In this document: positions 8,871 through 18,480 of the stretch, piece after piece
Layout of the letters: the number at the start of each line of letters is the position of its first letter
How positions within the stretch are numbered: the first letter of the stretch is position 1
Translations under genes and position numbers: made by a program
NCBI GenBank assembly: GCA_021773035.1
Contig: JAJFKU010000051.1
Coordinates: forward strand, 1 to 46,562
DNA length: 46,562 nt
Direction of reading: 5' to 3'
Source of the DNA: Woeseiaceae bacterium
GTDB taxonomy: Bacteria > Pseudomonadota > Gammaproteobacteria > Steroidobacterales > Woeseiaceae
Notes under the pieces: generated by a model
What the model was told of the DNA's origin: nothing
The model's input: only the letters and a program-made list of their open reading frames with translations
The model's database searches: none

Positions 8871-11132
8871 GTGTCTAACTCTAAAGAATTCAGGGGCTTA
8901 AACGGTAAACTAAAGCTCTCTGGGGCCGCAGCTACACTGGTGTCAGTGGCGGCTGTTGTTTTTTTGCTACCGAATGTCGCACTGGCACAGGACGGCGCCG
9001 CCGGAGCCTTGCTGGAGGAGATTGTGACGACAGCTCGTAAGCGTAGTGAAGCGGAGGCCGTACAGGATGTGCCGGTTGCGGTAACCGCTTTCGGCGCCGC
9101 GCAAATCGATGCATTGTTCGTCAAGAAGATCGACGACCTGGGTTATCTGATGCCGAATGTCCAGCTCGAAGCGGTTGGTACGTTCCCCGGCGTACAGAAT
9201 TTTTCGATCCGCGGCCAGGGCATCAACAGCTCGATTCCCTCCGTCGACCCGACTGTTGGCGTCTTCGTAGACGGTCTGTATATGGGCACGACTTTCGGTG
9301 TGGTCATCGATACCTTCGATCTCGAAACCGTCGAAGTGTTGCGCGGACCGCAGGGCTTGCTATTCGGTCGAAACGTAACGGGCGGCGCGGTCGTGATACG
9401 TAACGCACGTCCGAACGGTGAATTCGGCTCGCGCGTTCGCGTGGGTATTACCGATGAAGAGAACTACAATATTGCGGCAGCGCTGGAAGGTTCCCTAATT
9501 GACGACAAGCTCGCCGGGAAAGTCGTTGTTTACTACGATGACGACCAGGGTTACTTCAAGAACGTCAATCAATCGTTCACCGGTCCGCAGGTGGGACCGT
9601 TCCCGATCGCGCCCGCACCGTATCCGACGCAGGGCTTTTATATTGAGTCGGCGGCCAATCGAAGCGATGTTGGCCAGATGACAACGAAACTGGTCAGGCC
9701 GTCGCTGGTCTGGACACTCAACGACACCGTCGATGTGACGATGATCGTCGAGCACGGCGAGTCGAAGGGCGATGGCGCCGTCTGGTCAAATGTGAACCAG
9801 CAGCGTGCCGGTACGCTGGCGGAATTCACAACCTCGGGCGATGAGGTCGGTTTCACGGACATGCGCTGGACACAGGTCATGGTCGAAACCAATGTGGCTG
9901 AAGTCGGCGACGGAACGCTGACCAATATTGCCGGCTGGAGAAGAACGCGAGCAGACTCTGCTACCGACGTGGACGGCACCTACTTTCCGTTGTTTACGGT
10001 GCCCGGCAACACGGATCAGATGCAATGGAGTAACGAACTGCGCTGGTCCGGCTCGTTTGGCGACAACTGGCAATCGACTATTGGTTTCTACTATTTCACG
10101 CAGGACGTTGGCTATCGTGAAGGCCGGTATATTCAGGCGGCTATCACGCGTGCGCTAGGTGGCGATATGGACGCGAAGACCTTTGGTGCGTTCTGGAGCA
10201 ACGACTTTCTTGTGAGCGACAACTTCACGGTGTCCGCCGGCCTTCGCTACACGGACGAGTCGAAATCGGCACAGATTATCAGTGGCGTCGGCGGCGGTTG
10301 CGCGGATGTGGTGACGTTTGTCTGCAATTTCGACAGTCTTTCCGGCGACTGGGACAACCTCACACCGAAACTCGGTTTCCAGTGGAGCTTTAACGATAGC
10401 TCCCAGCTGTACGGTTTCTGGTCCAAGGGCTTTCGTTCGGGTGGTTTCAACTTCCGTAACGCCAAACCGAACGTCATTCCACCGGGTCCAACCAGCGAAG
10501 AAGAGAACAACACCTTCGAAATCGGTGTGAAAACGGAGTTTTCGGATGGCAAGATGCGTTTGAATGCCGCGGTATTCCACAATGAAATCGACGGCATGCA
10601 GCGCGAGCTCAATCTCGGGGATCCGGACGTTGTCGTTCTGCAGGGAACGATCAATGCCGGCGACGTGACCATCCAGGGGCTGGAAGTCGATTTTGTCGGT
10701 TTGATTACCGACAGCTTCTCGGTCAACGCCTCGTACGGATGGCAGGACGGCGAATACGATAGCAAGAACCCGGCTTTTGCAGCTTTCCTCGGCGATGATC
10801 TGCCGCGCCTCGCACCGACCAACTACAGTGTGGGTGCTTCGTTCGACGTACCGATGGGCGACGCCGGGCTGGTGAATTTTGCCACCAACTACAGCTATCG
10901 CGAGGGCCATCCGTATAACGACTCGAATTCGGAAATCTTCGACGATCAGAAGCGGCTCAATGCGAGCGTAAACTGGTTCCTGCCAAACGACGAATGGCAG
11001 ATTTCCTTGTACGGCAAGAACCTGACGGATGAGGCGAACTGGGGCAACCTGACGTCGATATCCGGTATCTACACGGCAGGACCGATGCAAAAGGGTCGGG
11101 TTATCGGTCTGGAGGCCAACTTCCGGCGCTAG
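8871..11132 (+). CDS. TonB-dependent outer-membrane receptor
   Basis: This receptor has 753 residues. A signal peptide ends near VALAQ. It is followed by a TonB-box-like stretch (LEEIVTTARKR), a plug domain (VPVAVTAFG, IRGQGINSS, VEVLRGPQGLLFGRN) and a long beta-barrel ending in aromatic-rich strands. The plug motifs resemble the receptor group often linked to uptake of hydrophobic or plant-type compounds in sphingomonads and marine gammaproteobacteria; the substrate is not readable. The GTG at 8871 is preferred because GGGGAAG lies just upstream and it gives a tidy signal peptide. An in-frame ATG at 8832 has no such site. The gene stands alone and is closed by a terminator. Confidence 0.9.
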   Translation: MSNSKEFRGLNGKLKLSGAAATLVSVAAVVFLLPNVALAQDGAAGALLEEIVTTARKRSEAEAVQDVPVAVTAFGAAQIDALFVKKIDDLGYLMPNVQLEAVGTFPGVQNFSIRGQGINSSIPSVDPTVGVFVDGLYMGTTFGVVIDTFDLETVEVLRGPQGLLFGRNVTGGAVVIRNARPNGEFGSRVRVGITDEENYNIAAALEGSLIDDKLAGKVVVYYDDDQGYFKNVNQSFTGPQVGPFPIAPAPYPTQGFYIESAANRSDVGQMTTKLVRPSLVWTLNDTVDVTMIVEHGESKGDGAVWSNVNQQRAGTLAEFTTSGDEVGFTDMRWTQVMVETNVAEVGDGTLTNIAGWRRTRADSATDVDGTYFPLFTVPGNTDQMQWSNELRWSGSFGDNWQSTIGFYYFTQDVGYREGRYIQAAITRALGGDMDAKTFGAFWSNDFLVSDNFTVSAGLRYTDESKSAQIISGVGGGCADVVTFVCNFDSLSGDWDNLTPKLGFQWSFNDSSQLYGFWSKGFRSGGFNFRNAKPNVIPPGPTSEEENNTFEIGVKTEFSDGKMRLNAAVFHNEIDGMQRELNLGDPDVVVLQGTINAGDVTIQGLEVDFVGLITDSFSVNASYGWQDGEYDSKNPAFAAFLGDDLPRLAPTNYSVGASFDVPMGDAGLVNFATNYSYREGHPYNDSNSEIFDDQKRLNASVNWFLPNDEWQISLYGKNLTDEANWGNLTSISGIYTAGPMQKGRVIGLEANFRR

Positions 11133-11152
11133 GCCTCATCGCCTGTACTCCT

Positions 11153-11175
11153 AAGGCCGCCTTCGGGCGGCCTTT
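11153..11175. terminator. Bidirectional intrinsic terminator
   Basis: A nine-base-pair perfect stem (AAGGCCGCC / GGCGGCCTT) closes on a TTCG tetraloop, with T-rich sequence after it on the plus strand and A-rich stem ends on the other. It sits between the stop of the TonB receptor gene and the stop of the facing acyltransferase gene, so it can serve both. Confidence 0.85.
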
Positions 11176-11733
11176 CTATTTGGCGAACCGGACCGGCGTA
11201 GCCTTCTCCGGCCAGCGGCCCCGAATATCCGCATAAAAAACGGCGAATTTCCTGAGGTCGGCCTCGCTGTCATCGCTCAGGTCGATTCTCCCTGCTATGC
11301 CGATACGCTTGTTTTCATAGTCAAGGATACCGAGGAACACGGGCACACCGGCAGACCGGGCAATGCGATAAAAACCGGTTTTCCAGGCGTCACGGAGCGC
11401 TCTTGTTCCCTCTGGAGACAGGCCGAAGAAAAACCGCTCTTGTGCTTCGAACATGGCGACAGCCTGCTCCACCGCCGATGTTGCCTGTGAGCGGTCCAGC
11501 GGTATACCGCCCAACGCCCTCAACAGCGTTCCCAGCGGAAACCAGAAAAGCGATTTTTTGGCGAAGAAGCGAATATCGAGGCCAACCGCTACTCTGTAGG
11601 TCAACGCCCAGACGCCATCCCAGTTCGATGTATGCGGCGCTGCGACAAAGAGCGCTTTCGGCACGTCCGGAACATCCCCGACAGCGGTCCAGCCGCACAT
11701 TCGTAGCAGTAGCCTCGCGATTGATCGCAACAT
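11176..11733 (-). CDS. PlsC-type 1-acylglycerol-3-phosphate acyltransferase family protein
   Basis: This protein of 185 residues has the two family blocks: H34-TSNW-D39, the catalytic HX4D motif, and SPEGTR near residue 105, which binds the glycerol phosphate. It should acylate lysophosphatidic acid or a related lysolipid at the inner membrane. It is shorter than housekeeping PlsC and is probably a specialised paralogue. It is transcribed away from the phospholipase-D-type lipoprotein gene; the two share a 62-base promoter gap, suggesting joint control of lipid remodelling. Confidence 0.85.
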   Translation of the reverse strand: MLRSIARLLLRMCGWTAVGDVPDVPKALFVAAPHTSNWDGVWALTYRVAVGLDIRFFAKKSLFWFPLGTLLRALGGIPLDRSQATSAVEQAVAMFEAQERFFFGLSPEGTRALRDAWKTGFYRIARSAGVPVFLGILDYENKRIGIAGRIDLSDDSEADLRKFAVFYADIRGRWPEKATPVRFAK

Positions 11734-11795
11734 TGCTTAGTCCCCCCCCGGAGTGGTTCATTATACTCAAGCAACGATAAACAAGCAGAATCCAT

Positions 11796-13316
11796 ATGCA
11801 CGAGGTCAGCCGCTGCGGTGCAGGCGTACTTATTACAGCACTACTGTGCATGGCGAGCGGCTGTGCGGTTGCGCCGTTCGATTATCCGCGTGAACCGAGC
11901 CTGGCGATGAGCCCCAATCACGACACCCTGTTGCGACGACAGGTCGAATTATGGAAAACAGATAACCCCGGACCTTCAGGGTTCTTCCCGCTGGTGTCCG
12001 GGCACGACGCGCTGGGGGCGCGTCTGCGCCTGATGGAGCTCGCCGAAAAAAGCATCGATGTGCAGTATTTTCTGATGAAGGGCGATACGGCAGGCCAGGT
12101 GTTTGCCGGCAGCCTGCTGCAGGCTGCCGATCGCGGGATTCGCGTGCGATTCCTGCTCGACGACATCTTTACGACCGTAGAGGACGAAGAGCTTGAGCTG
12201 CTGAATGCTCATCCCAATATCGAGTTGCGGCTTTACAACCCCGTAGCGCGCAGAGGTATCGGCGCGATCAATATACTGGCCGACTTCAAGCGCGCCAATC
12301 GACGTATGCACAACAAGTCTTTTACGATCGACAACCAGGTCACGATTGTCGGTGGGCGTAACATCGCGGACGAATACTTCGACCTTCGCGAGGAGAGTGA
12401 GTTTCTCGATCTGGATGTCATCGGTATAGGCCCGGTTGCTGTCGAAGTCTCCGGCGTGTTTGATCGCTTCTGGAATCATAAGCGCGCGGTTCCGATGCAG
12501 GCGTTCGCCTCAATATTTACGCCACAGGATCTGGCACGTGCAAGAGGCGGACTTGACGCAACCAGTAGTGGCCGCGCCGAGACTGTATACGGCTCGGCGG
12601 TCAACGCTAGGCTCGTTCAGGACCTGCTGAGTGGCGAGCAGTCGTTCTTCTCCGCGGACGGAAGGGTTGTCACCGATGAACCCGACAAGCTGACATCAGA
12701 GGTTTCCCTGCAACAGATGAGGTTGTTGCAGCAGCTGGTGGAGATCATCGAGGCTGCCAGTGATGAGATTATTGTGTTTACGCCGTACTTCGTGCCGGGC
12801 GAAGCGGGCGTTGAGTTCTGGAAGTCGATTACCGCGAAAGGAGTGCGGGTTGTTCTTATCACCAACTCGCTGGCATCTAACAACCATACTGCAGTCCATG
12901 CCGGCTATGCCAAGTACAGAAAAAGGATCATCGAAGCGGGAGTCGAGTTGTATGAGGTGCGGGCGAACGCAGCGGACGATAACGCGAAATCGCTTACCTT
13001 GCATACCAAAGGCATGATTATTGATCGTGAGACGATCTTTATCGGCTCGCTCAACCTCGACCCCCGATCTTTCGCGATAAACACCGAGATGGGTATGATC
13101 ATACCGAATGAGGTGCTGGGCGCCGCGATGGCCGAAGGGGCGTTACAGCGGTTTGAGGAGCTGGCCTATCGTGTCGAGCTCGATGACAAACGACGACTTC
13201 GATGGCGGGCTACGATTGACGGCCGCGAAGTAACCGAGAGATCGGAACCGCTGGCAAGCCGCTTTCACCGCTTCAAGGCATTCCTGCTCAGAATTGTTCC
13301 GGAGAACCAACTTTGA
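11796..13316 (+). CDS. Phospholipase D-family lipoprotein (cardiolipin synthase C-like)
   Basis: The protein has 506 residues and two HKD phosphodiesterase motifs: H172-N-K-S-F-T-I-D near the middle and HTKGMIID near residue 402, each followed by the expected Gly-Gly/Gly-Ser stretch (VGGRN, IGSLN). This pair defines the phospholipase D/cardiolipin synthase fold. A signal sequence ends in a lipobox (MASGC, Cys23), so it should be a membrane-anchored lipoprotein facing the periplasm. The closest familiar role is ClsC-like transfer of phosphatidyl groups. An FkbM methyltransferase follows 16 bases after the stop, and a PlsC-type gene is divergent. Confidence 0.85.
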   Translation: MHEVSRCGAGVLITALLCMASGCAVAPFDYPREPSLAMSPNHDTLLRRQVELWKTDNPGPSGFFPLVSGHDALGARLRLMELAEKSIDVQYFLMKGDTAGQVFAGSLLQAADRGIRVRFLLDDIFTTVEDEELELLNAHPNIELRLYNPVARRGIGAINILADFKRANRRMHNKSFTIDNQVTIVGGRNIADEYFDLREESEFLDLDVIGIGPVAVEVSGVFDRFWNHKRAVPMQAFASIFTPQDLARARGGLDATSSGRAETVYGSAVNARLVQDLLSGEQSFFSADGRVVTDEPDKLTSEVSLQQMRLLQQLVEIIEAASDEIIVFTPYFVPGEAGVEFWKSITAKGVRVVLITNSLASNNHTAVHAGYAKYRKRIIEAGVELYEVRANAADDNAKSLTLHTKGMIIDRETIFIGSLNLDPRSFAINTEMGMIIPNEVLGAAMAEGALQRFEELAYRVELDDKRRLRWRATIDGREVTERSEPLASRFHRFKAFLLRIVPENQL

Positions 13317-13332
13317 TGAAGAGATACCACAC

Positions 13333-14055
13333 ATGAGAACTTCCGGCTGGATGAAACGGCAGCCGTGGTTTTGGCCCGTAAAGCTTTTTCTCAAGCGTAT
13401 CGGCGGCAGGGAGTTGTGGTTAAAACCCGAGATTGCGATCGAAACGCTCGAGACGGCAGACTGGAGTTACATCGCCACCAGGCTGGACTCGAATTCGATT
13501 GTCTATTCGCTGGGTGTAGGCGACTCCATCGATTTCGATCTGGATCTTATTGAGCGCTTCGGTGCCACCGTTTTCGCATTCGATCCAACGCCTTTTTCAA
13601 TGGAATGGGTTGAGAAGCAACAGCTGCCGGGCGGTTTCCTGTTCAAGCCGTGGGCTGTATCGGGAGAAGATGGCAAGTTGAGATTGTACCGGCGAGTCAA
13701 CCGGCAGGGGCGAAGCGCCGAGGTTATGTGGACCGCGGATGCGGAAGCCGGCGATTCGAACGACTATATCGATACACCGGCCTATACCATTCGGACGATT
13801 ATGGAACGGCTGCAGCACGAACGGGTAGACCTTCTTAAGATGGACGTCGAAGGTGCGGAGTACGACATACTGGATGGGCTTAAAAGTGTCACGCATCTCC
13901 CGGAGCAGCTGCTGGTCGAATTTCATCATCGCTTCCCGGGAATCGGCAAGCAGCGGACCGCGGAAAGTATCGCCATGCTGGGTGAGCTCGGCTACAGAAT
14001 ATTCGGTGTATCGGAGACCGGCCGCGAGGTTGGTTTCGTCCTGGCGTCGGACTGA
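13333..14055 (+). CDS. FkbM-family methyltransferase
   Basis: The protein has 240 residues with a Rossmann-like SAM-dependent methyltransferase core: VYSLGVGDSIDFDLDL for the SAM loop, VFAFDPTPFS, and the FkbM hallmark VDLLKMDVEGAEYDIL, followed by LLVEFHHRFPG. FkbM enzymes O-methylate sugars, polyketides or lipids; the acceptor is unknown. The frame is open to 13294, inside the lipoprotein gene, but the ATG at 13333 avoids an overlap. It probably forms an operon with the upstream phospholipase-D-type gene, pointing to an envelope substrate. Confidence 0.82.
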   Translation: MRTSGWMKRQPWFWPVKLFLKRIGGRELWLKPEIAIETLETADWSYIATRLDSNSIVYSLGVGDSIDFDLDLIERFGATVFAFDPTPFSMEWVEKQQLPGGFLFKPWAVSGEDGKLRLYRRVNRQGRSAEVMWTADAEAGDSNDYIDTPAYTIRTIMERLQHERVDLLKMDVEGAEYDILDGLKSVTHLPEQLLVEFHHRFPGIGKQRTAESIAMLGELGYRIFGVSETGREVGFVLASD

Positions 14056-14066
14056 GATTCCGCGAG

Positions 14067-15695
14067 CTAGGGACGCGCCAGGTAGGCAGTCACTGCTCCG
14101 ATCGCTAGCAACGACCATCCGATGGGCGGGCTCGCGCCGAGCGTCATTGCCAGGGCGCCGGAGACGATGGCGGTGGCTGCCGCAGCAAGCCAGTAGCGTT
14201 GCCGTCGTTGCTCAATGAGCTGCTCGTTAATCCGGCGCAGTTCCGGAGATTGTAAATTGAAGTTGATCCGTCCGTCCGCGACCTGCTGACCGAGGTGGTT
14301 GACGATTGCGGGCAGCTCGCGCATCGCGTCGCGCAGCTGCGGCAGGTTTTCGCGAAGATCTTTTAGCATCGCACGCGCGCCCACCTGTTCGTCCATCCAG
14401 CGTTTCAGGACCGGGTGCGCCGTCTTCCACAGATCGAGCTGTGGATACAGCTGCCGACCAAGCCCTTCGATATTAAACAGGGTCTTGTGCAGCAGAATCA
14501 TCTGCGGCTGAATTTCGACATCGAAGCGCTGCGCAACACGGAACAGTCGCATCAGCAGCTGCGCAAACGATATTTCCGCGAGTGGTTTGTTGAAGATCGG
14601 CTCGCAAACAGTGCGGATAGCTGTCTCCAGCTGATCGATACGGGTGCCTTCGGGCACCCAGCCACTATCCAGGTGCAGTTTCGCAATGCGGTAGTAGTCG
14701 CGGTCGAAAAATGCGAGGAAGTTCTCGGCGAGGTAGCGCTGGTCCTCGGGGCTTAGCGTTCCGACGATGCCAAAGTCCACCGCCGCATACTTCGGTCGGC
14801 CCGGGTCGGTCGTGATGACGAAGATGTTGCCGGGGTGCATGTCGGCGTGAAAGAAGTTGTGGCGGAACACCTGTGTGAAAAAGATCTCGACGCCGTTTTC
14901 GGCCAGCACCTGAAAGTCGGTGCCGGCAGCTTGCAGCGTTTCCATGTCGCCTATCGGTGTGCCGTAGATACGTTCCTGAACGAGAACTTCGGGCCGGCAG
15001 TAGTCCCAGAATACGTCCGGTACGTACAGCATGTCCGAGCCCTGGAAATTTCTTTTCAACTGCGCCGTGTTGCCGGCTTCGCGCATCAGGTCGAGTTCGT
15101 CGATGATCGTGTGTGCGTATTCGTCGACCACTTCCAGCGGCCGCAGCCTTTTGCCGTGCTCCCAGTAGCGATCAGCGAGCCCGGCGATCACACGCAGTAC
15201 GGCAAGGTCATTTTCGATCTGCTCCTCGACTCCCGGGCGCAGGACTTTAACGATGACCTCGTGGCCGGTTTTCAGCTTCGCCGTATGCACCTGTGCGATT
15301 GAAGCGGCGGCCAGCGGCTCCCTGTCGAAACGCTCGAAAACCTCATCGACCGGCTCGGCGTAAGCCTCGTCAATAATGGCTATTGCCTGGTCGGTGGGGA
15401 ACGGCGGTACCGCATCCTGCAGCTTCGCCAGTTCGTCGGCGATGTCGGGCGGTAACAGGTCGCGACGTGTCGATATCGCCTGCCCGAATTTGACGAAAAT
15501 AGGCCCCAGTTCCTCCAGCGCCAGCCGCAGGCGTTCGCCGAGCGGAGCGGAACGATCCCGGCGCCGCGGCGCGAGATAGAACAAAAAACGCAGCGGGCGC
15601 AGCAGGTGGGTCTGGCGAATGATGTCGTCCAGACCGTACTTGACCAGTACGCGTTGAATCGCAAGGATGCGAAAAATCGTTCGCCGGCTCGCCAT
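14067..15695 (-). CDS. ubiB: Ubiquinone biosynthesis atypical kinase/ATPase UbiB
   Basis: UbiB is a membrane-anchored member of the ABC1/ADCK atypical kinase family needed for ubiquinone synthesis; its ATPase activity is thought to help extract or present the lipid intermediates. Visible hallmarks are the KxGQ motif (FVKFGQAISTR), the alanine-rich loop AAASIAQVH, VIVKVLRPG, FHADMHPGNIF and AAVDFGIVG. Two hydrophobic segments at the C-terminus anchor it. The length of 542 residues is normal. One base separates it from the stop of ubiJ upstream, in the standard order ubiE-ubiJ-ubiB. Confidence 0.95.
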   Translation of the reverse strand: MASRRTIFRILAIQRVLVKYGLDDIIRQTHLLRPLRFLFYLAPRRRDRSAPLGERLRLALEELGPIFVKFGQAISTRRDLLPPDIADELAKLQDAVPPFPTDQAIAIIDEAYAEPVDEVFERFDREPLAAASIAQVHTAKLKTGHEVIVKVLRPGVEEQIENDLAVLRVIAGLADRYWEHGKRLRPLEVVDEYAHTIIDELDLMREAGNTAQLKRNFQGSDMLYVPDVFWDYCRPEVLVQERIYGTPIGDMETLQAAGTDFQVLAENGVEIFFTQVFRHNFFHADMHPGNIFVITTDPGRPKYAAVDFGIVGTLSPEDQRYLAENFLAFFDRDYYRIAKLHLDSGWVPEGTRIDQLETAIRTVCEPIFNKPLAEISFAQLLMRLFRVAQRFDVEIQPQMILLHKTLFNIEGLGRQLYPQLDLWKTAHPVLKRWMDEQVGARAMLKDLRENLPQLRDAMRELPAIVNHLGQQVADGRINFNLQSPELRRINEQLIEQRRQRYWLAAAATAIVSGALAMTLGASPPIGWSLLAIGAVTAYLARP

Positions 15696-15696
15696 G

Positions 15697-16302
15697 TCAG
15701 GCCTTATCTCGCAAGCGGTTTAGACGCGCTTCCACGCGTGCGACATCGTCGCGCAAAGCGCTGACATTGGCGGAAAATCGCTCGACCTCATAGCGGCTTG
15801 GCGTGTCCCGGCTTTCTTCCTGCAGATATTCTTTGATGTTGCTGCCCATCGTCGAGCGGGCGCTGCGGCCCCAGCGGCCGATACCGCGTGCGAACTCGCC
15901 CAGGCGGTGTGCCGCGACATCGCCGACGATGCCCGACAGCTCCTCTTCGAGATCCGGCCGGGCATGGATCAGCAGCTGCTGAAACCGGTCCGCAAGCTCG
16001 GCGTCGCCGCTCATATCCAGCGAGCCGTCGCGAATGGCCGCATCGCCGGATTCGCCCGCCATCCGTGCCAGCGTGAGCAACGATCCGTTAATGATGATGT
16101 CGGGTTCTGTCGGACTCGTGGCAGCAATATTGAGCGTATCGTCTGCAATGACGAAATAGGCGGCCAGCGCGGTATCGCGCACGCGCACAGCAACAACGGT
16201 TCCCGACAGGTCTTTGCACAATTCCCGCGCCGGCGTTGATTCTGCGATGTTGCGGTTCAGAATACTGACGATGGGACGTAGCGCGGCCTGCAGGGCATCC
16301 AT
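15697..16302 (-). CDS. ubiJ: Ubiquinone biosynthesis accessory factor UbiJ
   Basis: UbiJ is an SCP2-domain lipid-binding protein that, with UbiK, organises the soluble ubiquinone synthesis complex. This protein has 201 residues with an SCP2-like fold in the first half (IIINGSLLTLARMAG, DAAIRDGSLDMSGDAELA), then GRWGRSAR and a C-terminal coiled coil (VSALRDDVARVEARLNRL). The ATG at 16302 is chosen over the longer open frame because it leaves five bases after the ubiE stop and gives the usual N-terminus. Assignment rests on both domain layout and position between ubiE and ubiB. Confidence 0.9.
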   Translation of the reverse strand: MDALQAALRPIVSILNRNIAESTPARELCKDLSGTVVAVRVRDTALAAYFVIADDTLNIAATSPTEPDIIINGSLLTLARMAGESGDAAIRDGSLDMSGDAELADRFQQLLIHARPDLEEELSGIVGDVAAHRLGEFARGIGRWGRSARSTMGSNIKEYLQEESRDTPSRYEVERFSANVSALRDDVARVEARLNRLRDKA

Positions 16303-16307
16303 GAGAT

Positions 16308-17066
16308 CTAGATCCGGTAGCCGATGTGCAATGCAACGATGCCGGCGGCCAGGTTGTGGAAGCGGCAACGCTCGAAACCGGCAGTTTCCATCATGGTTTT
16401 CAGTGTTTCCTGGTCAGGATGCATGCGTATCGATTCGGCAAGATACTGATAGCTGTCCGGATCGTCGGCAACCAGCTTGCCAAGTGTTGGCAGAACCTTG
16501 AACGAATACAGGTCGTACGCCGGCTTAAGGGCCTTATTGGGTTTCGAAAACTCAAGGATCATCGCTTTGCCGCCCGGCTTCAGGACCCGGTGCATGGACG
16601 CCAGCGCCGCGTCTTTATCGGTCACGTTGCGCAGCCCGAATGCGATCGTAATGCAATCGAAAGTACCGCTGTCGAACGGTAAAAGCTGTGCATCCACCTG
16701 GGCAATGCTCAGGTTGCCGGAAACACCGGCATCGATCAGCCGGCTTCGGCCCTGCTTGAGCATCGCGGCATTGATGTCCGCGAGGACGACATGGCCCTCC
16801 TTGCCCACTTGCCGCGAGAATTTCTGCGCCAGATCACCGGTGCCGCCGGCGAGGTCGAGGACGATATTGCCGGGTCTGAGCGCGGCCTGGTCGACGGTGT
16901 AGCGCTTCCACAGGCGGTGCAGCCCGGCGGACATCAGATCGTTCATCAGATCGTAGCGGCTGGCAACGGAATCGAACACGCCGCGCACCATGTCCGCCTT
17001 CTCGTTACTCGATACCGTCTTGTAGCCGAAGTGCGTCTTTTCGCTGCCTTGTTCTGCGTCTGCCAT
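16308..17066 (-). CDS. ubiE: Ubiquinone/menaquinone biosynthesis C-methyltransferase UbiE
   Basis: UbiE methylates the ring carbon of demethoxyubiquinol (and demethylmenaquinol where present) using SAM. The protein has 252 residues with the signature [25 protein letters not shown] region near the N-terminus, SAM motif [13 protein letters not shown], and the second signature [17 protein letters not shown]. The frame is open to 17126, but the family N-terminus ([17 protein letters not shown]) supports the ATG at 17066. It heads the ubi gene trio, downstream of hslU. Confidence 0.95.
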   Translation of the reverse strand: MADAEQGSEKTHFGYKTVSSNEKADMVRGVFDSVASRYDLMNDLMSAGLHRLWKRYTVDQAALRPGNIVLDLAGGTGDLAQKFSRQVGKEGHVVLADINAAMLKQGRSRLIDAGVSGNLSIAQVDAQLLPFDSGTFDCITIAFGLRNVTDKDAALASMHRVLKPGGKAMILEFSKPNKALKPAYDLYSFKVLPTLGKLVADDPDSYQYLAESIRMHPDQETLKTMMETAGFERCRFHNLAAGIVALHIGYRI

Positions 17067-17067
17067 C

Positions 17068-17115
17068 TTAGGGCCTGTTAACACCAGGTTTTTCCTTGAA
17101 GCGGGTGTCGCGAGG
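17068..17115. repeat. Degenerate copy of a dispersed palindromic repeat (hslU-ubiE gap)
   Basis: The stretch begins TTAGGGCCTGTTAACACC and shares TAGGGCCT plus GTTAACAC with the fuller element at 26622-26669 between algR and hemC. It lies in the gap between hslU and ubiE. The 3' part, with CCCTGC and CTCAGGG further on, is only loosely similar to the other copy. Its borders are approximate. Confidence 0.4.
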
Positions 17116-17148
17116 ATACCCTGCAACCCTCAGGGCGTCGATAAGTGC

Positions 17149-18480
17149 TTACAAAATATAGCGGCTCAGGTCCTCATCCTTGGCGAGCTCCGCCAGATGG
17201 TCGTTCACATAGTCGGCGTCCACGGTGAGTTTTGTGCCACTCCTGTCAGAAGCTTCGAACGAAATCGTCTCCAGCAGACGCTCCATAACCGTATGCAGGC
17301 GGCGTGCACCGATGTTCTCGGTGTTCTCGTTGACCTGAAACGCGACCTCGGCAATACGGCGTACGCCACTCTCGGCGAAGCTCAGGGACACCTCTTCGGT
17401 ATCCAGAAGCGCGCTGTATTGAGACGTCAGCGAGGCGTCCGGTTCGGTCAGAATCCGCACAAAGTCTTCCGTTGTCAGCGACTTCAGTTCAACGCGAATC
17501 GGGAAGCGGCCCTGCAGCTCCGGAATCAGATCGGATGGCTTGGAAATATGAAAAGCGCCCGACGCGATGAACAGAATGTGATCAGTCTTCACCATGCCGT
17601 ATTTGGTGTTGACCGTTGAGCCTTCGACCAGCGGCAGCAGGTCGCGCTGCACGCCCTCACGCGAGACATCGGCGCCTTGCGTTCCGGAGCTGCGGGCGAC
17701 TTTGTCGAGTTCGTCGAGGAACACGATACCGTGCTGCTCAACGGCTTCGAGCGCCTGTGTCTTGAGCTCTTCGTCATCCAGCATCTTCGCGGCTTCTTCG
17801 TCGGTCAGGTGGCGGAACGCCTCCTTCACTTTGAGCTTGCGGGTCTTGCTGCGATTGCCGCCGAGATTCTGAAACATACCCTGCAACTGGCTGGTCATTT
17901 CTTCCATGCCGGGCGGTGCCATGATCTCCACGCCAACGGGCATGGACTGCACGTCGATCTCGATTTCCTTGTCGTCGAGCTTGCCCTCACGCAGCATCTT
18001 GCGAAATTTCTGCCGGGTGTCGCTATCCGCAGGCTCGGCATCTGCGGTGAAGCCCACGCCTGAGGGCGGCGGCAGCAGCGCATCGAGAACGCGTTCCTCG
18101 GCGGCGTCTTCGGCGCGATGCCGGACTTTAGCCATCGCGTCTTCGCGAATCAGTTTGATCGCCACATCCATGAGGTCGCGAACGATACTGTCGACTTCAC
18201 GTCCGACATAGCCGACTTCGGTGAACTTGGTTGCCTCGACCTTGACGAACGGCGCGCGTGCGAGCCGCGCCAGGCGGCGGGAGATCTCCGTCTTGCCGAC
18301 GCCGGTTGGTCCGATCATCAGGATATTCTTGGGCGTGATCTCGCCGCGCAGCGGTTCATCGACCTGTACGCGCCGCCAGCGATTACGCAGGGCGATGGCG
18401 ACGGCGCGCTTGGCGTCGTCCTGGCCAACGATGTGTTTGTCCAGTTCCTGGACGATTTCTCTGGGGGTCATCTGGGACAT
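17149..18480 (-). CDS. hslU: ATP-dependent protease ATPase subunit HslU (ClpY)
   Basis: HslU is the hexameric AAA+ unfoldase that feeds substrates to the HslV peptidase. It has 443 residues with Walker [16 protein letters not shown], the pore-loop region [15 protein letters not shown], Walker [12 protein letters not shown], sensor GRFPIRVEL, and the conserved C-terminal tail that docks into HslV (DEDLSRYIL). Its ATG directly follows the stop codon of hslV at 18481, so the two are co-transcribed. Confidence 0.97.
   Translation of the reverse strand: MSQMTPREIVQELDKHIVGQDDAKRAVAIALRNRWRRVQVDEPLRGEITPKNILMIGPTGVGKTEISRRLARLARAPFVKVEATKFTEVGYVGREVDSIVRDLMDVAIKLIREDAMAKVRHRAEDAAEERVLDALLPPPSGVGFTADAEPADSDTRQKFRKMLREGKLDDKEIEIDVQSMPVGVEIMAPPGMEEMTSQLQGMFQNLGGNRSKTRKLKVKEAFRHLTDEEAAKMLDDEELKTQALEAVEQHGIVFLDELDKVARSSGTQGADVSREGVQRDLLPLVEGSTVNTKYGMVKTDHILFIASGAFHISKPSDLIPELQGRFPIRVELKSLTTEDFVRILTEPDASLTSQYSALLDTEEVSLSFAESGVRRIAEVAFQVNENTENIGARRLHTVMERLLETISFEASDRSGTKLTVDADYVNDHLAELAKDEDLSRYIL

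Noticed and set aside
10155..11090. 311-residue open frame opposite the first TonB receptor
   Set aside because: It is an antisense shadow of a strongly supported receptor gene and has no recognisable domain.
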